A stretch of 64,000 nt of DNA. Origin: Auanema rhodensis (lineage: Eukaryota > Nematoda > Chromadorea > Rhabditida > Rhabditidae). The translations under genes were made by a program, and so were the position numbers. Shown piece after piece: positions 51,368 to 57,957 of this stretch (position 1 is its first letter; every line of letters starts with the position of its first letter). The notes below the pieces were generated by a model. It searched no databases. It was not told where the DNA came from and worked only from the letters and a program-made list of their open reading frames with translations. The stretch is from NCBI GenBank assembly GCA_964057225.1, contig OZ059895.1, forward strand, positions 9,982,001 to 10,046,000. Direction: 5' to 3'.

Positions 51368-54300
51368 CTACCTAAGCCAACCATCAAAATTACTAAACCG
51401 TCCATGAATTGCACCACTATATCTAAATCTTTCCATCCTTCTCCCGCTTACCTCATGACTTCTCAAATCTCTCTCTTAAATCCTTTAACAAACACTTATC
51501 ATACTAAAACCATATTTCTTGACCCCGGAGCAACTCAAAGCTTCATCCATCAAAAGACAGCTGAGACATGCAACTTGAATACCTTAGCAACACAAAACAT
51601 TACAGCAACCGGATTTTCGGGCAATAAAGAAACTTTTGAAACAAAAACAGTCGAAGCTATTTTGCAAACCCCATATGGAAAAATAATTAAACTAATTTTG
51701 CTGACATCCCCAAAACCACTCACCGGAAACCTAAAATGCTGTTCTCTACAAATCCGGGATAGAGAATTTCTTGAAAAAACCAAAATTTCCGTCACCAATC
51801 AATTCATTAATGGGGAAACATTCTCACCCGACATTTTGTTAGGTATGGATTGGTATGATTCAGTAATAACTGAAGAGCCATCCATTTCATTACCATCGGG
51901 TCTAAAAATTAAACACACCCACTTTGGTCCCTGTATTTATGGAAAAACAAATAATACCCATGAATCCATAGCCGTCCATTCCTTAATCATAAACCCTCAA
52001 ATACCGGAGGAAGTTATGATTAAACAATTATTCGAAATAGATAGTTTGGGCATTGCTCCACATGAAGGAGCTTTGAACAAATCAGAACTATTCTATAACG
52101 AATATTCTACTTTACTTACGTTTGATAACGGCTACATAACCGCCCCTCTCCCACTAAAGAAAAACGCCATAAATATTCAATCTAACCGTAATCTTGCTTT
52201 GGCAACACTTAATCGTCTTCAAATATCTTTACAAAAAGACCCCAATCAACAAAAATACTATCAAGAAACGTTCTCACAATATTTAAAAGAAAACGTAATA
52301 GAGTTAGTCCCGGCAGATGTTGAGGCGACCAGAACTTATTATATGCCACATCGCGGTGTGTGGAAACCCCAAAAAACCAAGCCTCTTCGCATAGTCTTTA
52401 ACGCATCTGCTAAACAAAAAGGACAACTCTCTCTAAATGACATAACCTCAACAGGTGAGAGCTTCACCAACAAAATTCTCGATATCTTGATAGGTATTCG
52501 TACCAAATCGTATTTTCTGATGTGTGATATTGAAGGTGCTTTCACACAAATACGCATAGCTAATGATTGTAAAGATCTCTGTCGCTTTCTTTGGTTGAAA
52601 GATGTCAATAAGCCGCCTACACCAAACAATATAATAGAATTTCGATTTAATAGGTTAGCTTTTGGCATTACGGCAAGCCCCGCTGTATTAAACATGTCGT
52701 TACACGCGTATTTGAATAGCCACACCTCACCATTTGTAGAAAAAACCCTAAGATATCTTTATGTAGATAATATTTTTTATACAACCAATGATCAAAAAGA
52801 ACTAACCGATTTATATAAAGATTCAAAGAAAATATTCTCTCAAATTTCGATGAATGTTAGAGAATACTTTAGTAACTCATCCCATTTTAACAACGAAATT
52901 CCGGCGATAGATCACCACCCAGATAAAAATCCCAAAATACTAGGTGTACTATATAACGCCAGTAAAGATTCGTTTGTATTAACAGGACAAATGCGTATGC
53001 AACAGTCTTTTACTAAACGCGATATGCTGAGTAGTTTACACAGCATATATGACCCCATAGGACTAGCGGCACCGCTCCTACTTCCATATAAAATTATTTT
53101 AAGACAAGTAATGAACAGCAATGTCGATTGGAAGGAGCAAGTCCCCGAGGATCTCGTCGCCGATTGGAACAAAGCCAGCACAAAGATAGGGCCGTTCAAC
53201 ATTGAAGTTCCGCGGGAATTATCTAGCAAAAGAGACAAGAAAGAACTGTGGGTTTTTGTAGACGCAAGCACAAAAGCTATTGCAGCATGCGCCTATTTAA
53301 CTACCAGCACAGAAAGAGCTCCAATCATAATGGGGAAAGTAAAATTAGCCCCCAAAAATAGGACTTTGACCATCCCGCGCTTAGAACTATCCGCAATTTT
53401 TATGGGAATGAAAATCGCGGAAACAATATACAATAATTTGAACAAGCCGAATCTGGCAATTAACATTGCGTCAGATAGCCAAATAGCTCTATCTTGGCTT
53501 ATAACGAAAAAAAGTGTCCCCGTTTTTATCAGTAATATGCGGCAAAACATTGAAGAAATAGGAAGAAGGTTGGAAGCTCAAAAAGCTTCACTACACTTCC
53601 ACTATGTTGATACCGACCATAATCCAGCAGACATTGGAACTAGAGGGACAACAGACCAAAATCTGTTAAAGGAACGCTGGTTGTTTTCTCCACCATGGCT
53701 ATCACAAATGGACAACAGACCAATAAAGGAACTCACCGCTCCAATAGACGAAGACGAACCCCCCATGCTCATTCTACCCGTATCTACTGATATTCAATCA
53801 TACGAGTCAATAATACAACCAGGAAGATTTAATTCGTACTCCAAACTACAACGGACCACAGGTTTGGTATTTAAAGCCGCGCTAGTACTATTGCAGAAAA
53901 TAAACAAAACCCCAACATCAACCATGCTACAACGAGCGCAAAAGGAAAAGCAGCAATCCCAAACCGCAGATCTCTTTCTTAAACAAAAGGCCCAGAAAAA
54001 ATTAAAACAATCGGAAATAAAGCAATTTCGCACCACCAAGGATAACAACGGATTACGTATAATTCAAACACGTTTGCTTAACGCCAAATTGCCTGCATCC
54101 ACAAAGTACCCCTTTTTACTACCCAAAAATTCTGATTTAGGTAAACTAATTTTGCTTTCCATACATAAAGAAAATGCACACCTGGGAACTACACATCTGA
54201 TCAGCCTATTTCTTCAAAAGTTCTTCATGGCAGGAACAAGGCAGGTATGCAAATCAATTATAAAAAAGTGCGTCCCGTGTCAAAAAATACTCAGTCGCCC

Positions 54301-57300
54301 ATTCACCACAGATTTTCTGGCACCTCTGCCAGAAGATCGAATTACAAAAGCTATGCCATTTAAGCATACGGGGCTAGACTGTATCGGACCCATTAAATAT
54401 AGAAACAGTGAACAAATATATATAGTAATCTTTACATGTCTAACGGTTCGAGCAGTTCACCTCGAACCAATTAACGACATGACCTCTAATACATTCCTCA
54501 ATGCATTTATAAGATTCGTAGCTCGCAGAGGATTACCGGACGTTATCCGTTCGGACAATGGGAGCAATTTTGTTCACTCGGCTAAGATACTTAACATGTT
54601 AGAAACTTATGATAGTGAACATAGAACAAGTTTCACAAAATTTTTACAAAAACACCACATTACATGGATTTTTAACACTCCCAGTGCCCCATGGACTGGA
54701 GGAGTATGGGAGCGACTGGTTGCGATAGTAAAAACTTCGCTCTACAAATCATTGCAGCTTAAATTGGTCAACAAAGACCAACTAACGACGGCAATTATAA
54801 AGATCGAAGGAATAATAAATTCCAGACCGATCACCTATACAAATTCAGATAATGTAGACGACCGACCCCTGACACCAGCAGATTTCTTGAATAACGGCAG
54901 CCCCGTTCTCGTACCAGGAGGTAACGTAGAACAATTGGGACAAGCCTTGGATGAACCAAACCCAATACAAACGAATAAAGAAGCCTTTGAAATTCTGCAG
55001 AAAGTGGAAATTATAGCGGAATCATTCTGGGATCGGTGGTCCAAGGAATATCTTCTATGTCTCCGTAATGCCCACGCATCCACAAAACAAACGCACAGAA
55101 GTTCTAACCACCCAACGCTAAATGAGGTGGTCCTTGTGGAAGAAGATAACCTGAACAGATGCAACTGGCAAATGGCGCGCATTACTGCCCTACTACCGTC
55201 TTCGGATAACATATTCAGATCCGCAAGAATTAAATTAGGAAACGGCAAAGAACTCACGAAACCAGTTGAAAAACTCTACCCACTCGAGCTCAAGGACAAT
55301 TTCGACAAAGGAAGAGAATCACAGGAAATAACTGTCAATCATCTTTCACACATACCAACCAATCCGAACCGGCTAAGGAACATTTTTCGTTTTCTGATGC
55401 TAATACAAATATTTTCAGTTGCTATGACCCAACCGATAATCAGGTGTTCAACATCACAAGTGGTATTTCCAGCACAACCAAACCACTCAACAATATGCAT
55501 CGACTCCAGCTGCCATAATCTCTCTGCACACCAATCCGAAATAATCCCACTACCTATTTCAGTTTTACCAAAAACAGCATCCGTTTCACGCTTCAACTTG
55601 GAGTCAACTCAGAATCAAACATGCAAACTTCCTCACCCATGTGACTTCCCACCGCCATTCATCCTACATATCATAGGCAATCCTCACTGTAATCCAATCT
55701 TAGCTATTCTTATAGTACTTACGCCATTAATTGGCTGCGCTCTTTTATTCATTAGCTGTGGTCTAATCTACAGAAGACTAAGAACATACCGCCGACAGAA
55801 CGAGCCCACCATTTCGTACATCCCTTCCCTCCTATTCACACTCTTTTTTCTCATATGCCAGGCGCAAGCTTGTGGATCCCCCAACGCTCATAAAAACATA
55901 GAAATCTTTTGCGACGATATACAAAACTGCACCAAAATAACCAACGAAGAAATTTCATTCAATCCCTTACAAAACTCTCTCTGCTCCTACATCAAATATC
56001 AAAACTCCACTATAGGCAAACTAGAAATTCAATTAATTCAACATAAATTTTCATGCCAAAAAGTTTCGCAAGGATTCACTAGAATAACTAACCTAACCAT
56101 TCACTCCTCTCATAGATGCGCCGGTACAACTCATTGCCCCTGGGGCACCGGATGCGATGATATTCGACAGGATACATTTGTATCCGAACTATATTCTGCA
56201 TACGAAAATCCTGGAAGAACCTACTGCACCAGAGCCGGAGGAGGACTATTCAACAGCTGTGGACTTCCTATAGAAGGATGCATTTTATTTAGACCAACTT
56301 ATCAACCAGAGAACAAAGAAGTATACGAAGAGATCAAATGCATACAATGGAAGCAAGAAGTGCAAGCAAAATTAACGATCATATACCTCAACAACACTCA
56401 AAAATACGACATTTTGCTACAGCCCTACCGAAAATACGAGTTTCACGGAATATCATTACAGATTTTGTCAGTCACAGCAAAAGCAACAACGGAACTGTAC
56501 AACAAAATTTTTTTAACATCTGAGACAAACAACTACATGATAACGGAGCAAATAAAACCAGCTGTTATATGCAGCAATGCAAGAATGGCGGCAGATAAGT
56601 TTAATGCATGCCACATAAGAAAGCCTTGCCCATGTTTGGGGGCCGCAGCACAGCTCTCTTGCAATTGCGATTCAGCGACGCAAAGAGAACTGAAAAAATA
56701 TGAGCTTCCAAAAATTAATACGAATTATAGGATAACAAAAGAAGCAGGAACTATAACAGTTCTATCAAAAATGGAAGAATCAACGCTCACAATGCAAAAC
56801 CCGCAATTTAGCATCGAATGTCTATACACTAATAGACATCCTTGTTTTTCAGATTTTCAAATGATAACAGGATGTTATAAATGCAGAGAAGGAACAACGC
56901 TAAACATGACATGTGAAACAAAGGACGAGTTAAATGCAATACTGAACTGCGATTCCTTTTCTACTATAATTCGATGCTCCGACAAAAATCCCGCCACAAC
57001 GATAAAACTATACTTCAATGAACCCAAAGTACAAGAAAATTGTACTCTAACATGCGGAAGAGCAACAAAGCAATTTATCCAGCTAAGTACCAGATTACAC
57101 TACATAAGTGACACTACAATTTCAGAAGAACTGATCAAACTACATAATGGAACATCTGGACTCTCTTGGAATCTCCCCAACTTGGAACCTCTAATAGAAG
57201 TGATCCAGAATAATTGGAAATGGATCGTACCCGTCGTAGCTGCAGTCACAGCATGTTCATATATCTTATACACAGCCCTCTCCTTTCTCGCTCCTTTCCT

Positions 57301-57379
57301 TCTACCAGCTATCCTCTCTTATTGCTGTTTGAAAAAATCAAATCGCAACCCTCGCCCGGCAATGTCGGCAAATGCCTGA
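50162..57379 (+). CDS. Gag-Pol-Env polyprotein of the BEL/Pao element (2405 aa)
   Basis: One unbroken frame encodes, in order: Gag with a DUF1759-like segment (about 140-300) and three zinc knuckles (340-353, 372-385, 390-402); aspartic protease (D454, ILLGMDWY at 558-565); reverse transcriptase (D789, YVDN at 867-870); RNase H (D1034, E1075, D1105, D1157); integrase with an H1335/H1340/C1370/C1373 zinc site and D1406/D1465/E1517 core; and a cysteine-rich Env from about 1741. The first ATG after the leader is used (50162). The stop codon lies 17 nt inside the 3' LTR. There is no stop or frameshift between Gag and Pol, so the Gag:Pol ratio cannot be set by frameshifting; proteolysis is presumed. 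Two active-site signatures are unusual (DPGA in the protease, YVDN in the RT). The open frame and matching LTRs suggest a potentially active copy. Confidence 0.95.
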   Translation: MDRTEEVFNEKLHNFADKFEQLAKLLIKTKTENQENISLLRLHTSLTQLRSEESSLATLASLLPEPTFSELNRRINEVTTLHADTVTRANILILELETKTAKKQPLPDSEDDQESDRNKRPTRTSFGLSVKTPQLSIPTFNGDSLTFPLFWNQFKTLIHNEPSLNIQQKNIFLAEALQGPARVHLENKPLNGEFYHQIIETLQNTYQPILAVDFRIYRNIRRLPVAKSDPTSLRSRVNEIRALLDQLDRARSQYIYNTEDPAWVTEISEKFPEEIIDMRCWRSPGENTISQILKDIEGIAYSKETSAYLRRERSEPQYRDQTQPFFSKPIKSSEKSERPCVFCDKQGHRPTKCPTITTPQERREIIKRKNRCWICFSPTHSSSKCKFESCRNCKKEHNYTLCLPKPTIKITKPSMNCTTISKSFHPSPAYLMTSQISLLNPLTNTYHTKTIFLDPGATQSFIHQKTAETCNLNTLATQNITATGFSGNKETFETKTVEAILQTPYGKIIKLILLTSPKPLTGNLKCCSLQIRDREFLEKTKISVTNQFINGETFSPDILLGMDWYDSVITEEPSISLPSGLKIKHTHFGPCIYGKTNNTHESIAVHSLIINPQIPEEVMIKQLFEIDSLGIAPHEGALNKSELFYNEYSTLLTFDNGYITAPLPLKKNAINIQSNRNLALATLNRLQISLQKDPNQQKYYQETFSQYLKENVIELVPADVEATRTYYMPHRGVWKPQKTKPLRIVFNASAKQKGQLSLNDITSTGESFTNKILDILIGIRTKSYFLMCDIEGAFTQIRIANDCKDLCRFLWLKDVNKPPTPNNIIEFRFNRLAFGITASPAVLNMSLHAYLNSHTSPFVEKTLRYLYVDNIFYTTNDQKELTDLYKDSKKIFSQISMNVREYFSNSSHFNNEIPAIDHHPDKNPKILGVLYNASKDSFVLTGQMRMQQSFTKRDMLSSLHSIYDPIGLAAPLLLPYKIILRQVMNSNVDWKEQVPEDLVADWNKASTKIGPFNIEVPRELSSKRDKKELWVFVDASTKAIAACAYLTTSTERAPIIMGKVKLAPKNRTLTIPRLELSAIFMGMKIAETIYNNLNKPNLAINIASDSQIALSWLITKKSVPVFISNMRQNIEEIGRRLEAQKASLHFHYVDTDHNPADIGTRGTTDQNLLKERWLFSPPWLSQMDNRPIKELTAPIDEDEPPMLILPVSTDIQSYESIIQPGRFNSYSKLQRTTGLVFKAALVLLQKINKTPTSTMLQRAQKEKQQSQTADLFLKQKAQKKLKQSEIKQFRTTKDNNGLRIIQTRLLNAKLPASTKYPFLLPKNSDLGKLILLSIHKENAHLGTTHLISLFLQKFFMAGTRQVCKSIIKKCVPCQKILSRPFTTDFLAPLPEDRITKAMPFKHTGLDCIGPIKYRNSEQIYIVIFTCLTVRAVHLEPINDMTSNTFLNAFIRFVARRGLPDVIRSDNGSNFVHSAKILNMLETYDSEHRTSFTKFLQKHHITWIFNTPSAPWTGGVWERLVAIVKTSLYKSLQLKLVNKDQLTTAIIKIEGIINSRPITYTNSDNVDDRPLTPADFLNNGSPVLVPGGNVEQLGQALDEPNPIQTNKEAFEILQKVEIIAESFWDRWSKEYLLCLRNAHASTKQTHRSSNHPTLNEVVLVEEDNLNRCNWQMARITALLPSSDNIFRSARIKLGNGKELTKPVEKLYPLELKDNFDKGRESQEITVNHLSHIPTNPNRLRNIFRFLMLIQIFSVAMTQPIIRCSTSQVVFPAQPNHSTICIDSSCHNLSAHQSEIIPLPISVLPKTASVSRFNLESTQNQTCKLPHPCDFPPPFILHIIGNPHCNPILAILIVLTPLIGCALLFISCGLIYRRLRTYRRQNEPTISYIPSLLFTLFFLICQAQACGSPNAHKNIEIFCDDIQNCTKITNEEISFNPLQNSLCSYIKYQNSTIGKLEIQLIQHKFSCQKVSQGFTRITNLTIHSSHRCAGTTHCPWGTGCDDIRQDTFVSELYSAYENPGRTYCTRAGGGLFNSCGLPIEGCILFRPTYQPENKEVYEEIKCIQWKQEVQAKLTIIYLNNTQKYDILLQPYRKYEFHGISLQILSVTAKATTELYNKIFLTSETNNYMITEQIKPAVICSNARMAADKFNACHIRKPCPCLGAAAQLSCNCDSATQRELKKYELPKINTNYRITKEAGTITVLSKMEESTLTMQNPQFSIECLYTNRHPCFSDFQMITGCYKCREGTTLNMTCETKDELNAILNCDSFSTIIRCSDKNPATTIKLYFNEPKVQENCTLTCGRATKQFIQLSTRLHYISDTTISEELIKLHNGTSGLSWNLPNLEPLIEVIQNNWKWIVPVVAAVTACSYILYTALSFLAPFLLPAILSYCCLKKSNRNPRPAMSANA
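51449..51961 (+). other. Aspartic protease region (about aa 430-600)
   Basis: IFLDPGATQSFI (451-462) is the active-site loop with catalytic D454. DILLGMDWY (557-565) is the hydrophobic-Gly motif conserved in Pao proteases. The usual D[S/T]GA is DPGA here. The protease would separate the Gag, Pol and Env parts. Limits are estimated from the flanking domains. Confidence 0.75.
52229..52861 (+). other. Reverse transcriptase region (about aa 690-900)
   Basis: RT blocks in order: PLRIVFNASA (741-750), FLMCDIEGAFTQIRI (785-799) with D789, RLAFGITASPAVLNM (831-845), and RYLYVDNIFY (864-873) carrying D869. The last motif is YVDN rather than YXDD, so the second aspartate is replaced by asparagine. GVLYNASKDSF and SSLHSIYDPIGLAAPLLLP (957-975) downstream are typical Pao sequence (Peptidase_A17/Pao-type connection). 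Confidence 0.85.
53243..53656 (+). other. RNase H region (about aa 1028-1165)
   Basis: The four carboxylates are in place: WVFVDAS (D1034), IPRLELSA (E1075), IASDSQIALSWL (D1105) and DHNPADIGTRG (D1157). This domain removes the RNA strand during reverse transcription. It is followed by about 165 residues of linker (KEKQQSQTADLFLKQKAQKK, basic and probably helical) before the integrase. Confidence 0.82.
54134..55291 (+). other. Integrase region (about aa 1325-1710)
   Basis: N-terminal HHCC zinc site H1335-X4-H1340-X29-C1370-X2-C1373. Catalytic residues are D1406 (GLDCIGPI), D1465 (IRSDNGSNF) and E1517 (TGGVWERLV), with 51 residues between the second Asp and the Glu, longer than the D35E of vertebrate retroviruses but of the BEL/Pao kind. 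FWDRWSKEYLLCLR (1622-1635) and VVLVEEDNLNRCNWQMARI (1656-1674) are the C-terminal DUF5641-like domain. This tail could take part in target choice, relevant because this copy sits in a 5S gene. Confidence 0.85.
55382..57379 (+). other. Envelope-like region (about aa 1741-2405)
   Basis: A hydrophobic signal-like segment (IFRFLMLIQIFSVA, 1741-1754) opens a first small ectodomain (about 1755-1840). A membrane segment (about 1844-1870, then RRLRTYRRQ) follows. A second hydrophobic, signal-like segment (about 1886-1900) precedes a large ectodomain (about 1901-2350) with many cysteines and several NxS/T sites. CPWGTGC (1992-1998) and GGGLFNSCGLPIEGC (2026-2040) resemble the Cys/Gly-rich fusion-loop region of phlebovirus Gc-type class II proteins, known from nematode Cer-type elements. 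A C-terminal anchor (about 2354-2390) and a short basic tail end it. Homology was judged by eye, without a search. Confidence 0.65.
55412..55418 (+). promoter_or_regulatory. Possible splice acceptor before an in-frame Env ATG
   Basis: TTTTCAG matches the strong nematode 3' splice-site consensus and lies 5 nt before an in-frame ATG (codon 1755, 55424). Cis- or trans-splicing here would give an Env mRNA. It would, however, remove the upstream signal-like segment, and the bases also simply encode IFSV, so chance is quite possible. Confidence 0.25.
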
Positions 57380-57803
57380 CTATTAACAAAATATAATGAT
57401 TTACAATATAAACATAACTCTTCTGAAATACTAAACCATTATCTATTAACCGAATAATTGTATCATTAACCTATTGCGCAACATTCTCAAAGGATGTTGA
57501 ACTTTTATCACCTCTATAGTTTACATTAACGTGACCTTTCTATTCAAATATCAAATATCACCCTTAAGCTAAATCATATATAAACCCAAGAAACCTTCAC
57601 TTTAATATCTAACTTTTCTACCACTGTACCATCTTTATTTAATAAACCTTTTAAACCCAAATCTGCGAAGTTCAACCCTGATAATATTCTCTTCGAGTAT
57701 CAACCTTCGTTAATACTCCTAAACGGTATTAACTCCTGTATCACGTCGAACGAGTAATACTACAGCTATTCCCCTGGAATAACTCTTGGATTCATAGTCC
57801 AAA
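57363..57803 (+). repeat. 3' LTR (441 bp)
   Basis: The same length as, and apparently identical in sequence to, the 5' LTR. The first 17 bp contain the end of the polyprotein frame (TG TCG GCA AAT GCC TGA). The AATAAA signal at 57641-57646 would serve RNA 3'-end formation. No clear polypurine tract abuts its left edge (sequence CTCGCCCGGCAA); the nearest purine run, GAAAAAA, is at 57331-57337. Confidence 0.93.
57641..57646 (+). terminator. AATAAA polyadenylation signal in 3' LTR
   Basis: The functional copy of the poly(A) signal for the element's full-length RNA, in TTTATTTAATAAACC, 163 bp before the end of the LTR. Confidence 0.55.
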
Positions 57804-57808
57804 CATAC
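57804..57808. repeat. Target-site duplication CATAC (right)
   Basis: Matches 49453-49457 and leads directly into CACGTTGAAAGTACGCCAT, the continuation of the interrupted 5S gene. Confidence 0.92.
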
Positions 57809-57913
57809 CACGTTGAAAGTACGCCATCCCGTCCGATCTGGCAAGTCAAGCAACGTTGGGCCCGGTTAGTACTTGGATCGGAGACGGCTTGGGAATCCCG
57901 GGTGCCGTAAGCT
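57809..57913 (+). pseudogene. 5S rRNA gene copy 2, 3' fragment (nt 15-119)
   Basis: The remainder of the 5S gene interrupted at 49457. It carries intact box A, intermediate element and box C and ends GTAAGCT. Nt 15-119 are the same as in copy 3 by eye, including C at nt 36. The internal promoter survives, so Pol III could in principle initiate inside the 3' LTR end and give a chimeric transcript, but normal 5S RNA cannot be made. Confidence 0.9.
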
Positions 57914-57916
57914 TTT
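57913..57916 (+). terminator. Pol III oligo-T terminator of interrupted 5S copy 2
   Basis: Four T directly at the gene end (AAGCTTTTCAAA), followed by a seven-T run a few bases on, as in the other two complete copies. Confidence 0.7.
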
Positions 57917-57928
57917 CAAATTTTTTTA

Positions 57929-57957
57929 ACGATCATAACACGTTGAAAGTACGCCAT
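57929..57957 (+). pseudogene. Degenerate second copy of 5S nt 5-33 downstream of 5S copy 2
   Basis: ACGATCATAACACGTTGAAA plus GTACGCCAT, two differences from the gene's own nt 5-33, then the satellite spacer GCAGCTGATTTTC. Same arrangement and spacing as downstream of copies 1 and 3. Confidence 0.85.

Larger units (their letters stand above)
49458..57803 (+). mobile_element. Complete BEL/Pao LTR retrotransposon with envelope gene (8346 bp)
   Basis: Layout: 441-bp LTR, tRNA primer-binding site, 262-bp leader, one 2405-codon Gag-Pol-Env frame, second 441-bp LTR, with CATAC target duplications outside. Reading the two LTRs side by side I found no difference, so the insertion is young. The order protease, RT, RNase H, integrase, the DUF1759-like Gag, the FWDRWSKEYL-type (DUF5641-like) integrase tail and the 5-bp duplication all fit BEL/Pao rather than Gypsy or Copia. 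An Env with several membrane segments makes it retrovirus-like; Env-bearing nematode relatives are known (Cer-type, and Tas of Ascaris). It lies on the plus strand, in the same direction as the 5S gene it interrupts. Confidence 0.95.

Noticed and set aside
52339..52725. Antisense ORFs within the retroelement (for example 128 codons here, 140 codons at 54835-55257)
   Set aside because: Mirror frames of strongly conserved RT and integrase coding sequence; no recognisable domain of their own.
57214..57396. Small plus-strand ORF overlapping the Env end and 3' LTR (60 codons)
   Set aside because: Out of frame with Env, no domain, and explained by the Env membrane anchor sequence in another frame.
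49444..57913. Retroelement placement as an assembly artefact
   Set aside because: The perfect 5-bp target duplication and the exact 14 + 105 = 119-nt reconstruction of the 5S gene are what a real integration leaves.
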